NCBI RefSeq assembly: GCF_037190085.1
Contig: NZ_JBBCJO010000009.1
Location: 62,001-126,000 of the forward strand
Reading direction: 5' to 3'
DNA: 64,000 nt
Source of the DNA: Gemmatimonas aurantiaca
GTDB taxonomy: Bacteria; Gemmatimonadota; Gemmatimonadetes; Gemmatimonadales; Gemmatimonadaceae
The notes beneath the pieces were generated by a model that did no database searches, was not told the DNA's origin, and saw only the letters and a list, made by a program, of their open reading frames with translations. The position numbers and the translations under genes were made by a program. Positions 1 to 10,100 of this stretch are shown piece after piece (position 1 is the stretch's first letter; the number at the start of each line of letters is the position of its first letter).

Positions 1-3000
1 GACGCGAACTGAGTCGTGGGGTGATCAACGTGCTGACCGGCACGGTCGATGCACTTTCGGCTGATCGTGGACCTGACGCCAACACCGCCGAGGAGTCGCG
101 CAGGGACAAATTCCGGATACGGATCGCCGGAGCCCTCCAGCTGACTGAGCCGCACGGTGTCGTCACGGCGTGGTTCGATGCGCACGGCGTCCTCACGGAC
201 AATTCACATTTCCATGCGAAGGGCCGAGACCTCGCGGCCGTTCGTTCAGCATTCCTTTGTCTTTCCGAGCTACTCTATGGCCGACTTGCCCCGTTCTTCG
301 ACGCATCGGCGTCGCTCGAGGCCTTGGCGACCATCGACCAGCCAACACCAAACGATGCGGACGCGGTGACCGCATTGCTCTCGCGTCCCCAGCTTCGTCG
401 CCAATTCTTCTCCTCAGCGAGCTCGCCGGCATGGATATCACTGCTGGCGGAGCGCGGGCACTTCTCGACTCCTCCGGACCGCCTGATTGAGGCGGATGGA
501 CGCTGGCGGATGGTGGCGTGGCCGGAGGGCGATTTCCTGGCGCGCATGGCCGCGGACAGTCCGTCGGATGCGGTCGCCCAACTGCTGCAAGTACCGGCAG
601 CAAACACGAATCCACTCGTCTGGGGCACACTTGTAGATGCAGCTCTCCTGCTGGACGAGCCGTTTGCGACACAGCTGGCGGAGCGGATCACGCGCGTCTT
701 GCCAACGCTGCCGCCGGTCTATCTGCCCCACAGGGCCGTCAACCTGCTTGCGCACCTCGCGGGGCTCTCCAGCAGAAGTGCATTGCCTCTGCTCCGCGCT
801 CTACTCAAGCTGCGGTCCGACGCGGACCGCGACGCTCACCTCAACACGTTGAGAGCGCAGGGGAGTATGCTCTTCCTGTCAGGCCTGTCGACCGAATGGA
901 CACTGGCCCAGCTCGATATTCACGAACTTCAACGGCTAGTCGAGCGCGCCTTACCCGGCCTCCTGCAATTCAATCCGCTCGCCACGTTCACGGCATTGGT
1001 CAAAGTGCTGCATCGGGCACTGTATCTGCTTCGGGGGGAGGGCGAAGATCGCGGTGATTGGGCGTCGAGTCAGACCTGGTGCCCGCATCTCGAGACGGCG
1101 AATAGCCACGACGACGTGCGGGCTGTCCTGCTTGGCGCCACGGTGCGGGCCGCGGTCACCGCCGCAGCGTGTAGTCCCGGTGACCTCAATGCGGTGCTCG
1201 CGGAACTCAGGCGCCGGCCTGGCGTCATCTGGCAGCGCGTTGCGTGGCATGTCCTCGCCGTAACCCCACGCGGGGCTCTCGATGCCGTCGAAGCGCTCAT
1301 CGCGGGCGACTCATTACTCGAGTCGCCGTTCGGTTCCCGAGAAGCCGGCATGCTGCTGCGTGCGCACTTCGGTTCGGTCTCTCCGGAAGCGCGCGCGCGC
1401 TTCGCCGCGGCCCTCGTCCAGGGGCCGCCCCCCGACGAGATGCAACGCAGGGTTGCCTTCGACAAGGAGTGGAGGCCCGAGGAGCTCGGTCTGGACCAAA
1501 AGCCCATCTCCGATGAAGCGCGCGCCGAACGCATCAAGGACGCGTGGCAGCGTCGGCGGCTCCGCCTCTTTCACGCCGAACTACCACCTGAACTAGCCGA
1601 GTTGGCGAGCAGTCTGGGGCACATACCAATGACGCCAACGCGGGAGGAGCAGGCCAACGATGAGGGCGTAATGCTTAGCATGGGCGTGTCGAGCTGGGGC
1701 GGCCCGCCGAGTCCGAAGTCGGTGGACGAACTCAGTGCGATGACCCCGTCCCAACTCCTTGCATTTCTCGCCGAGTGGCATCCCGATGACTCCCTGGGTT
1801 CCGCACGCGACGCCCGGTGGTCGCTGAATCGGGCGCTCACAGAGTACGCAACGCGACATGTGGACGCTGCGGTGGATACGCTCAACATTGGAGTCAGCGA
1901 GCAGTTGGATAAGGCGCATGCAACTGCTCTGGTAGACGGCATTCGCGAGGCCGTCTCCAAGCCAACTGATGTGCCATGGCCTTCCCTCATTTCCGCGCTA
2001 ACGGCGTTGCTGGAGCGGTGCACAACGGAGGCGCCTTCGCTCGAGCTCAAGGGGATTGAGGCGCGAGTGAGTCTCGTACAGTCAGTGATCCAAACACTAA
2101 TCGCTGGCTGCAGCACGGATGTAATACCGGCTGAACATGTCGCGAGTATGCGCGGCATCGTGCAATCGCTTGCGAGTTCGCATCTCCCAACCATTGGGCT
2201 GCTACCAGATAGTGATCGCTGGCACGACATTGTCAGCCACGCACTGAACCGCCTTGGCGGGGATATTGTGCGTCTGCTGGTAAATGTTGGGTTGTGGCAC
2301 TACCGCGTGGTACGAGGCGGAGATGGGAAAGGCGATGGCTCATGGACGGGACCGGAGGAGACGGTCACTGCGTGGGTAGATCCAATTCTTACCACGTTAT
2401 TCGAGCTTTCGCGGCGTCGTGACGACGCGATCTCGATCTCGATAGCCAGGCAGATCGAATGGGTTCGGCTGTTGTCTCCGAATTGGGTGAAGGAGAACAG
2501 TGAACGCCTCTTCGCGACGGAAGGAGGCATAATCAACCCTGCTGCGAGAGCGATGGTTGAGGGGCCCGGGCCATGGCGGATCAGTATCATGGAATCGCGG
2601 CTGGTGCTCCGACAACTAGCGGTGGCGCTCGCGGCAATGCCAACCGACGATCACTCTGGTGACTCGCTCGGAACTGCATTGCTTTGGCGGTGCGTAGTTG
2701 GCTATCTGTGGGGCGTCTGGGACCGCGAGGAGCCTGACCAGATCCTTGAACTCGGGTTTGCAGCGACCACCGGGGAAGAGAGGGGGCACGTCTACTGGCG
2801 GATCTTTCGCGCGCTGTCCGATACGCCAGCGGCGGATCCTGAGTTCATGGCGCGAGCACTCCAACTCTGGCGCTGGCGCATCGCGGAGTTGAAGTCGATG
2901 GATCCCTCTGCGGAGCGCAATGTGGAAGCCGAAGGCTTGCTCTGGTTGCTGAGGTCCCCGCAACTGGATCCGGTCACTGTCGTCGCACTCGGGCTCGAGA

Positions 3001-3284
3001 CGCTGAAACTTGGACCGTTCTCTGATCGTCTCGCCTCAGGCGCTTGGGAGCGAGCGTCGATACTCATGGCGTCCATACCCGTGCAGGCATTTGAGTTGTT
3101 CGAGCAACTACTCGAGCTGCAACTTCAGGCGGACTATGCGTATGTCCCGTTCGATTTGGTTGCGCCAGGTCTGCGGACGGCGCTCAGCATCGAGGATGCA
3201 GCCGTGCGAGAGCGTGCGCAGGCACTCATCCATCGGCTTGGTGAGCAAGGCCACCGCGAGTTTGGCCAACTGCTGAGAGAATGA
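1..3284 (+). CDS. Large repeat-rich protein of unknown function, N-terminus outside the window
   Basis: The frame is open to the left edge of the window: codons before the first GTG at position 21 contain no stop. The 1087 residues seen are therefore probably a C-terminal part. I do not recognise the family. The protein is soluble-looking, without signal peptide or membrane segments. It is rich in Leu/Ala helical stretches of the kind seen in HEAT or other alpha-solenoid scaffolds, for example around residues 190-290 and 880-1080. No nucleotide-binding or nuclease motif is visible in the part present. Proteins of this size and style often form the sensor or scaffold half of defence proteins, but nothing here proves that. 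It stands alone on the plus strand and is followed by about 260 bp without a gene. Confidence 0.6.
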   Translation, partial: RELSRGVINVLTGTVDALSADRGPDANTAEESRRDKFRIRIAGALQLTEPHGVVTAWFDAHGVLTDNSHFHAKGRDLAAVRSAFLCLSELLYGRLAPFFDASASLEALATIDQPTPNDADAVTALLSRPQLRRQFFSSASSPAWISLLAERGHFSTPPDRLIEADGRWRMVAWPEGDFLARMAADSPSDAVAQLLQVPAANTNPLVWGTLVDAALLLDEPFATQLAERITRVLPTLPPVYLPHRAVNLLAHLAGLSSRSALPLLRALLKLRSDADRDAHLNTLRAQGSMLFLSGLSTEWTLAQLDIHELQRLVERALPGLLQFNPLATFTALVKVLHRALYLLRGEGEDRGDWASSQTWCPHLETANSHDDVRAVLLGATVRAAVTAAACSPGDLNAVLAELRRRPGVIWQRVAWHVLAVTPRGALDAVEALIAGDSLLESPFGSREAGMLLRAHFGSVSPEARARFAAALVQGPPPDEMQRRVAFDKEWRPEELGLDQKPISDEARAERIKDAWQRRRLRLFHAELPPELAELASSLGHIPMTPTREEQANDEGVMLSMGVSSWGGPPSPKSVDELSAMTPSQLLAFLAEWHPDDSLGSARDARWSLNRALTEYATRHVDAAVDTLNIGVSEQLDKAHATALVDGIREAVSKPTDVPWPSLISALTALLERCTTEAPSLELKGIEARVSLVQSVIQTLIAGCSTDVIPAEHVASMRGIVQSLASSHLPTIGLLPDSDRWHDIVSHALNRLGGDIVRLLVNVGLWHYRVVRGGDGKGDGSWTGPEETVTAWVDPILTTLFELSRRRDDAISISIARQIEWVRLLSPNWVKENSERLFATEGGIINPAARAMVEGPGPWRISIMESRLVLRQLAVALAAMPTDDHSGDSLGTALLWRCVVGYLWGVWDREEPDQILELGFAATTGEERGHVYWRIFRALSDTPAADPEFMARALQLWRWRIAELKSMDPSAERNVEAEGLLWLLRSPQLDPVTVVALGLETLKLGPFSDRLASGAWERASILMASIPVQAFELFEQLLELQLQADYAYVPFDLVAPGLRTALSIEDAAVRERAQALIHRLGEQGHREFGQLLRE

Positions 3285-3500
3285 GTGTCACGGCCAATTC
3301 GAGGTGCCTTGTCGCATCTCCGCATGTGAGGTGGACAATAAAGATGTCGGCCGTTGCGAGCGATGGCGCACCGAATTGTGCCTCACGCCGCGGCGTCGGC
3401 GACCGCGCGCACCACCTCCGCGCGTCGGCTGACAGTCAGCTGCAATACCGCACCGAAGACCGCTTGTCATTGGCGCCGGGCAAGGAGGGCTAAGCAGATG
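3285..3500. other. Non-coding gap
   Basis: About 215 bp between the large protein and a gene remnant. Short frames in both strands overlap each other without family resemblance. I see no clear terminator or RNA gene. Confidence 0.4.
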
Positions 3501-3547
3501 CGGCAAAGACCAACCGACTGACGACCGAAAGGGGTGCCGTCCCGACG

Positions 3548-3794
3548 GTGGTGATTCGTGACACGGCAGGCGTCCTCGGAAAACTCTACCATGCGCAACA
3601 CCCCGCAGTATGCCATTGTGGACCCACTGGGTGTCCTGCGTTACGTGGGAGCCATCGACGACAAGCGGACATCCGCGGTGGCAGACGTGGCGGGCGCGAA
3701 CAACTATGTCCGCGCGGCACTCGAGCAGGGGTTAGCCGGTAAGCCGATCGCCGTCACACAGACCCAGCCCTATGGCTGTACGGTGCAGGATTGA
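3548..3794 (+). pseudogene. Frameshifted C-terminal remnant of a peroxiredoxin/thioredoxin-family protein
   Basis: The last 68 codons before the stop at 3794 (from about 3588) read NTPQYAIVDPLGVLRYVG, then a helix and QPYGC near the end. This is the typical C-terminal half of an AhpC/TSA-type thioredoxin-fold protein. Just upstream the neighbouring frame (from 3548) reads DTAGVLGKLYHAQ, which is the segment that normally precedes NTPQY. The two halves therefore lie in different frames and join at about 3590, at the run caacacc. The part with the catalytic CxxC is not present upstream. I read this as a decayed gene: N-terminus lost plus one frameshift. A sequencing error would explain the frameshift but not the missing N-terminus. 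Confidence 0.6.
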
Positions 3795-3906
3795 ATTGGA
3801 CTCCGAACGATCCCCGAGAGGCCGGGTGGGTGACACCATGCCGTCCTGCCTTGTCCGGCGAGCCTGCTGCCGTTAGGCTCCAACAAGCCCTCTAACCGCA
3901 CCTCTG

Positions 3907-4251
3907 TTGATTCGCTGGCGTCGCTTCATCGCGTTCATGGTCATGTGCTGCCTCGCCTTGTATTCGGGTGAGGGGCTGATCGCGGACGCACATGATGGTG
4001 ATGCCCAGGTTTCGGGCATTGCAGCCATCACGACGCAGGGAAGCGGGCCGGCGGACTCGTCGACGCCGGACGGTCCCGTGCATTCCCAGCATGTGTGTCA
4101 TTGCTTGCACGCTCACGGCGCCGCCACTATGGTGAGTTCCGGCGATGCTGAATCGGCATTCGTGACCGCGAGCGCGCCGGTGGTACGCATTGCCCGCATT
4201 CCGGCGAGCACCCGTCTCGAGCCAAAGCTCCGTCCGCCGATCAACGGCTGA
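3907..4251 (+). CDS. Small exported His/Cys-containing protein ahead of the czc operon
   Basis: 114 residues from a TTG start. The N-terminus (RWRRFIAFMVMCCLALYS) looks like a signal peptide. The mature part is short and polar, with a metal-ligand-like cluster HVCHCLHAHG at about residues 62-71. Small periplasmic proteins with His/Cys clusters are common as the first gene of heavy-metal efflux operons, and this one lies 220 bp upstream of the TolC-type gene in the same direction. A role as a metal-binding or sensing accessory of the efflux pump is inference. I see no better ATG start in frame. Confidence 0.55.
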   Translation: MIRWRRFIAFMVMCCLALYSGEGLIADAHDGDAQVSGIAAITTQGSGPADSSTPDGPVHSQHVCHCLHAHGAATMVSSGDAESAFVTASAPVVRIARIPASTRLEPKLRPPING

Positions 4252-4471
4252 CGTTTGACGGAACGCCTGCTGCGTGAGCCTCCGCAGCAAGGCGTTTGCT
4301 CACGCTCGGCATCCTGCCGCGCAATTCCGACAACCCGGCTTTCGCTCACCCCCACACCCGTGGTGCGCCGAAACAGCGCAGGCTCCGTGATCCCCACACC
4401 GGGATTCCACGGCTGCACGCGAGGCTTCCGCACCTCGGCTCCGGACCGCAAAGCCGAACGCCTCTCCAGAC

Positions 4472-5923
4472 ATGTCGTCAGTCGTAGGCCACCCGGCAGC
4501 GACGTGGCTTCGCGCGATCGTCTCGCGCGCCGCGTGCCTCGTCGGGGGCCCTTCTTTGCTGTTGCTGCCTGCGCTCGGCGCGGCAGCGGCACAGAACCGG
4601 GTACCACCCGATCCTCGCGAAGCAGGTTCTTCCGTACAGGGCGACAGCATCCGCCTGTCGTTGGAGCAGATGCGAAGCCTCGTGCTCTCCAGCGCTCCGG
4701 CCTATCTCGCCATTCGCGAGGAGTTCGCCGTCGCGCGGGGCGTGCTACGACAGGCATCAATCCTGCCGTTCAATCCGGACCTCGCGCTCAACATTCCGGG
4801 GACCGGGCCCACACAACCGCGGAATCCGGTCGAGATCAATCTCATGCAGGAAATCGAGTGGGCCGGCCAGCGCGGTCTGCGTCGTCGCGCCACGCGCGCC
4901 GGTGTGAGCCTCGCCAGCGCCATCATCTACGACGCTGCCCGCCAAAGCATCGCCGAAGCGTCCAAGGCATTCTATGCGGCCGAGGCATCGTTGAGACGCC
5001 TCGAAGTCGTGCGCGCCAGCGCGGAGTTCGGACGCCGCCTGCTCGAAGCCGTGCAGTTGCAGTTGCGCGAGGGGGAGATCAGCATACTCGAGGCGAATCT
5101 TGCCGAGATCGAAGCCGGGCGGGCGCGGGCCCGCGTGATCGGCGAACAGCGTCAGCAAACGGCCAGGCTGGTGGAGCTCAAGCGTGTCGTGGGCATGAGC
5201 GTGGATGCGAAGCTTGCCCTCGAACCCTCGGCATCAGCCTCCGACACGTCCGGAATGCCGGCAGTATCGGCCGCTCGACCCGTCGCACCGGTGGTGGACG
5301 ACAGCGGGCAGGTGCGCGACCTCGATTCCCTGGTGAACGCCGCCATCGGCAATCGCGCGGACATCCGTGCCTTCGACGCCCAGATCAGTGAGGTCACACT
5401 GCGCGCGCAACTCACGCGACGGGAAGCGATCCCCAATGTGCGCCTGGGTGTGTACATGGAACGGATGCCCGGGGAGCAGGGACTGCGTCTCGGTCCGGCC
5501 TTCGGCTTTGGCCTCCCACTCTGGAACCGCAATCAGGGTACGGCGGACGCGCTGGCCGCGCGTAGACGGCAGCTCGAACTCGATCGGCGCGCGGCCGTCC
5601 TCCGGGTGCGCGCCCAGATCGTCACCGCCGCGAGCGCCTACGTCGCCACGGCCAACGAAATCGCGATCTATGCGCGCACGGTGCTGCAGCCGGCACGCAC
5701 GAACGGCGCGTTGCTCGAGACGGCGTATCGCGCGGGCAAGATCCCGTTACCGACACTCCTCCTGCTCCGGAATCAGCTGCTCGATGCGGAGTTGGGCTAT
5801 TGGGATGCGTGGCTACTCCGCCAGCAATCCCTGGTCGAATTGGAGTCCGCCCTCGGCGGGCCGGCCATCGCGCCATCGGATGCAGAATTGCCGTCGCTCA
5901 CCACACAGGAATCCCACCGATGA
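4472..5923 (+). CDS. czcC: TolC/CzcC-family outer-membrane efflux protein
   Basis: 483 residues, the usual length for CzcC/CusC. Residues 1-40 contain a signal peptide (WLRAIVSRAACLVGGPSLL to the AAAQ region). The body has the two repeated coiled-coil and beta segments of the OEP family, for example LEQMRSLVLSSAPAYLAIREE near residue 65 and DSLVNAAIGNRADIRAFDAQ near residue 287. It should form the outer-membrane duct of a tripartite RND heavy-metal exporter with the two genes that follow. Its TGA overlaps the ATG of czcB (ATGA), so translation is probably coupled. Assignment to CzcC rather than CusC follows the CzcA signature of the pump gene. Confidence 0.88.
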   Translation: MSSVVGHPAATWLRAIVSRAACLVGGPSLLLLPALGAAAAQNRVPPDPREAGSSVQGDSIRLSLEQMRSLVLSSAPAYLAIREEFAVARGVLRQASILPFNPDLALNIPGTGPTQPRNPVEINLMQEIEWAGQRGLRRRATRAGVSLASAIIYDAARQSIAEASKAFYAAEASLRRLEVVRASAEFGRRLLEAVQLQLREGEISILEANLAEIEAGRARARVIGEQRQQTARLVELKRVVGMSVDAKLALEPSASASDTSGMPAVSAARPVAPVVDDSGQVRDLDSLVNAAIGNRADIRAFDAQISEVTLRAQLTRREAIPNVRLGVYMERMPGEQGLRLGPAFGFGLPLWNRNQGTADALAARRRQLELDRRAAVLRVRAQIVTAASAYVATANEIAIYARTVLQPARTNGALLETAYRAGKIPLPTLLLLRNQLLDAELGYWDAWLLRQQSLVELESALGGPAIAPSDAELPSLTTQESHR

Positions 5924-7116
5924 CCGATATCGATACGCATTCGTGGCACGCGCGCGGACGCCGTGCCATGACATGGCTTTACATCACGAGCTGTTCCGTC
6001 GTGCTGTCCGCTTGTGACACGGCGGACACGCCTCCCGGCGACTCCACCGAGGTGCACGCCGAAGCAGAGGGGAAAGCGCCGGACCATGTCGAGCTCGACA
6101 CCACGCAGATCCGCCAGGGCGGCATCGTGGTTGAACCCGCTCCGTCGATCGCGAGCAGCACGCTGCCCGTGACAGGCGCCATCGGGTACGACGCCAATCG
6201 CGTCAGCCACGTGGGCTCGCGCACCAGTGGCCGTGTGATCATGTTGCGGGTGGACCTCGGCACGCGCGTGAAGGGTGGACAGGTGCTGGCAATTCTGGAG
6301 AGTCCGGAAGTCGGCCAGATCCGCGCCGAAGAAGCGGAAGCACAGGAGCTGGTGAAGATCGCCGGCGAGAATTTCGCGCGCGAACAGCGCTTGGCGGCGC
6401 AGGGCATTTCCAGTCGCAAAGAACTGCTCGACGCCGAAGCGGAACTGCGTCGCCAGCAGGCCCGCCTGCGCAGTGCCGAGTCGCGCCTGTCCGTGCTGGG
6501 CGCGGGGCACGGCAGCGACGGACAGTTCGCAGTGACCGCTCCATTCGACGGCGTGGTCGTTGCACGGGATGCCAGCCTGGGTGAAATGACCACACCACAG
6601 GACACCCTGTTCACAGTGGCCGATCTCAGTCGGGTGTGGATCGAGCTCGATATCTTCGAGCGTGACCTGCAGCGCGTGCGTGAGAAGCAGCGGGTGGTGG
6701 TGCGCACCACGGCCTTCCCGAACCGGACTTTCGAAGGACGCATTGCCTACGTGGGACCGGTCCTTGATCCGACGCGGCGCACCGTGCGAGCCCGCGTCGA
6801 CGTGCCCAACCGGGATGGCTCCCTGCGTCCGGGCATGTTCGCGGATGCCGCCATTCAGGTCGGCACCGACGGGAACACGACCGTCGTCCTGCCGGTCGAT
6901 GCCGTGCAGGACATGGAGGGCCAGAAGGTGGTATTTGTTCCGGGCACCAAACCGGGACAATTTGTTCCACAGCCCGTTGAGGTGGGCGACGCGGTGGATG
7001 ATGGGCGCGTAATGGTTCGCAGTGGCCTGGCGGCAGGTGCGCCGGTGGTGGTGCGTGGGGCCTTCGTGTTGCGCTCGGAACTCGCCAAGGGCGAAATCGG
7101 CGAGCACGGTCACTAG
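5920..7116 (+). CDS. czcB: RND efflux periplasmic adaptor (membrane fusion protein), lipoprotein
   Basis: 398 residues from the ATG that overlaps the czcC stop, with AGGA about 9 bases upstream. A longer in-frame version begins inside czcC and is not needed; ATG at 5968 is a second possibility. The N-terminus has a lipobox (VVLSAC), so the protein is probably anchored as a lipoprotein. The middle shows the split lipoyl/hairpin arrangement: LRVDLGTRVKGGQVLAILES, a coiled coil (residues ~130-185), then VTAPFDGVVVARDASLGEM. This is followed by the beta-barrel domain and the membrane-proximal domain near FVPQPVEVGDAV. It bridges the inner-membrane pump and the outer-membrane duct. I see no extra metal-binding Met or His cluster. 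Confidence 0.88.
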   Translation: MTDIDTHSWHARGRRAMTWLYITSCSVVLSACDTADTPPGDSTEVHAEAEGKAPDHVELDTTQIRQGGIVVEPAPSIASSTLPVTGAIGYDANRVSHVGSRTSGRVIMLRVDLGTRVKGGQVLAILESPEVGQIRAEEAEAQELVKIAGENFAREQRLAAQGISSRKELLDAEAELRRQQARLRSAESRLSVLGAGHGSDGQFAVTAPFDGVVVARDASLGEMTTPQDTLFTVADLSRVWIELDIFERDLQRVREKQRVVVRTTAFPNRTFEGRIAYVGPVLDPTRRTVRARVDVPNRDGSLRPGMFADAAIQVGTDGNTTVVLPVDAVQDMEGQKVVFVPGTKPGQFVPQPVEVGDAVDDGRVMVRSGLAAGAPVVVRGAFVLRSELAKGEIGEHGH

Positions 7117-7124
7117 GAGCCACC

Positions 7125-10100
7125 ATGCGAACCCTACTCACTGCAGTACTCCGGCAACGTCTGCTGGTCACGTTTCTCGTGGTGTTGCTCGTGGGCATCG
7201 GTACGTGGTCGATCATGCGTCTGCCTATCGACGCCGTCCCGGATGTGACCAACGTGCAGGTGCAGATCAACACCAATGCGGCGGCGCTCTCGCCGCTGGA
7301 AGTGGAACGTCAGATCACACTGCCTGTCGAGCTGTCGATGTTCGGCCTGCCGGCGCTCGAGGAGATCCGCTCCATTTCCAAGTTCGGACTGTCACAAGTG
7401 ACCGTGGTCTTCAAGGAAGGCACCGACATCTACTTCGCACGGCAACAGGTGCAGGAACGCCTGCAACAAGCCCGAGAAGACATTCCCGCGAGTCTTGGCC
7501 AACCAGAAATGGGACCGATTTCGAGTGGTCTCGGTGAAGTCTTCCAGTACGTCATCGTTGCGTCGAACCACGCGAAGCACGACGCCATCGAACTGCGCAC
7601 CCTGCAGGACTGGGTTGTGGCCACGCAATTGCGCAGCGTCCCGGGCGTTGCGGAAGTCAACAGTTTCGGCGGATTCACCAAGCAGTACCAGGTCCTGGTG
7701 CGACCGGAGGCACTGCTGCAGTACGGGATCACCCTGCAGCAGGTGCTCGATGCCGTCGCGGCCAACAACCAGAATGCCGGTGGCGGCTACCTGACACAGG
7801 GCGCCGAACAGTTGGTGATTCGCGGCGTGGGGCAAGTGCAGAGTCTCGATCAGATCCGCGGCATCGTGGTGACCAGCCGTGGAGGCACCCCCGTGCGGGT
7901 CGGTGACCTTGCCGACGTGGAGATCGGTTCGGCCATCCGGCAGGGCGCCGTGACGAAGAACGGCGGTGGGGAGGTCGTGACCGGCATCGTGATGATGCGC
8001 ATGGGGGCCAACGCCCGCACCGTGGTGGCTGACGTGAAGGAACGTTTTGCCGCTGCGGCGCGCAGCCTGCCCAGCGGTATTGAACTGATCCCCTTCTACG
8101 ATCGGACGGAGTTGATCCAGCGCACGATCGGCACCGTGGAAAAGAACCTCGTGGAAGGTGCGGTGCTGGTCGTCGCGGTGTTGTTCCTGCTGCTGGGCAA
8201 TCTGCGCGCGGCGCTCATCGTAGCGCTGGCGATTCCGCTGTCGATGCTGTTTGCCGTGAGCCTGATGGTGAAGATGGGCATCGCGGGCAGCCTGATGAGC
8301 CTCGGTGCGATCGATTTCGGGCTCGTGGTGGACGGATCGGTGGTGATGGTGGAGAACTCCATGCGCCGTCTGGGTCACCGCAAGGACGGAGAATCGTTCC
8401 TCGGGACGGTACTCGACGCTTGCGCGGAAGTCGGACGTCCCGTGCTGTTCGGTGTCGGCATCATCATTGTGGTCTACTTGCCCATCCTCACGCTCGAAGG
8501 GGTGGAGGGGAAGATGTTCCGCCCCATGGCACTGACGGTGGTGTTCGCGCTCATCGGCTCACTGCTGATCACCTTCCTCGCCACGCCCGTGCTCGTGTCC
8601 ACACTGCTGCGTGGCAAGGTGGAAGAGAAGGATGTCTGGCTCATCGAGCGCGCCAAGAAGATCTATGAGCCGGCGCTGGAATGGGCCCTCGCGCGTCAGC
8701 GACGAGTGCTGGCGGGATCGGGGGTGGCGGTGCTGCTCACCCTGGCCGCTACGCCGTTTCTGGGCGCAGAGTTCATACCGCGCTTGGATGAGGGCGCGTT
8801 TGCCCTGCAGGTGTTGCGACTGCCGAGTGTATCGCTGGAGGAATCCGTGCGCCAGACAACACAACTCGAGCAGGTGCTTCTGCGGAAGTTCCCCGACGAG
8901 GTGAAGGACATCGTCGCGAAAACAGGACGACCGGAGATCGCCACTGATCCGATGGGCGTCAACATCTCGGACATCTTCGTGATGCTGTATCCGGAGTCAC
9001 AGTGGAAGGCTGCAGAGTCCAAGGCGGAACTCGAAATGAAGATGAGCGCCGCACTATCGGAGATTCCTGGTCTCGTCTTCAGTTTCAGTCAGCCCATCGA
9101 ACTGCGTGTGAACGAGTTGATCGCCGGGGTGCGATCGGATCTGGCGATCAAGATCTACGGCGACGACCTGCAGCAACTGGGTCAGGTGGCCGATCGTGTG
9201 GTGCGGGCCGTGTCTGCCCTGCCTGGCGCCGCCGGGTTCAAGGCGCAGCAGCTCGAGGGGCTGCCGCAGCTCCAGATCTCCGTGATCCCTGAACAACTTG
9301 CCCGCTACGGCATCAACGCGGCGGACGTCATGCAGGCGGTGGAGGCCCTCGGCGGCGTACGTATCTCGGAAGTGCTCGAAGGACAGCGTCGATTCGATCT
9401 CGTCGTGCGATTCCCTGCGACGGTGCGGGCGAGTCCGTCTTCCATCGCAGCGCTGCTGGTGAGCGCCCCCGGTGGAGAGCGCGTACCGGTAGGCACCCTG
9501 GCCAACGTGGAAGTGGTGAACGGCCCGGCCGAAGTCAGTCATGAAAACGGCTCACGCCTGGTGATCATCGAGGGCAACGTGCGGGGCCGCGACATCGGCG
9601 GATTCGTCACCGAGGCGCGGGCGCTGTTCGAGACCGGCAAGATCCCGCTTCCCCCGGGCTACCGCCCGGAGTTCGGTGGGCAGTTCGAGAATCTCGAGCG
9701 CGCCTCCGGCCGGTTGGCGTTGGTGGTGCCGCTGTCTCTGCTGCTGATCTTCGTCCTCCTGTTCGCCACGTTTCAATCGGTACGCCAGGCCGCCTTGGTA
9801 TTCACCGGTATTCCGCTGGCCACGGTGGGTGGGGTAATCGCGCTGTTCCTACGCGGCATGCCGTTCAGCATTTCGGCCGGTGTGGGCTTCATCGCCCTGT
9901 TCGGCATTGCGGTGCTGAACGGCGTGGTAATGGTGTCGTGCATGAACGACCTGCGCGCCGAGGGGCGATCGCTGGATGCCGCAGTGCGGGAAGGCGGCCT
10001 CACCCGTCTACGGCCGGTATTGATGACCGCTCTCGTCGCGAGCTTGGGGTTCATGCCCATGGCCATCTCCAGTGGAGCCGGCGCCGAGGTGCAGCGCCCG

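Noticed and set aside
5797..7113. 438-residue minus-strand frame opposite czcB
   Set aside because: Mirror frame of the adaptor gene, low-complexity composition, no start context.
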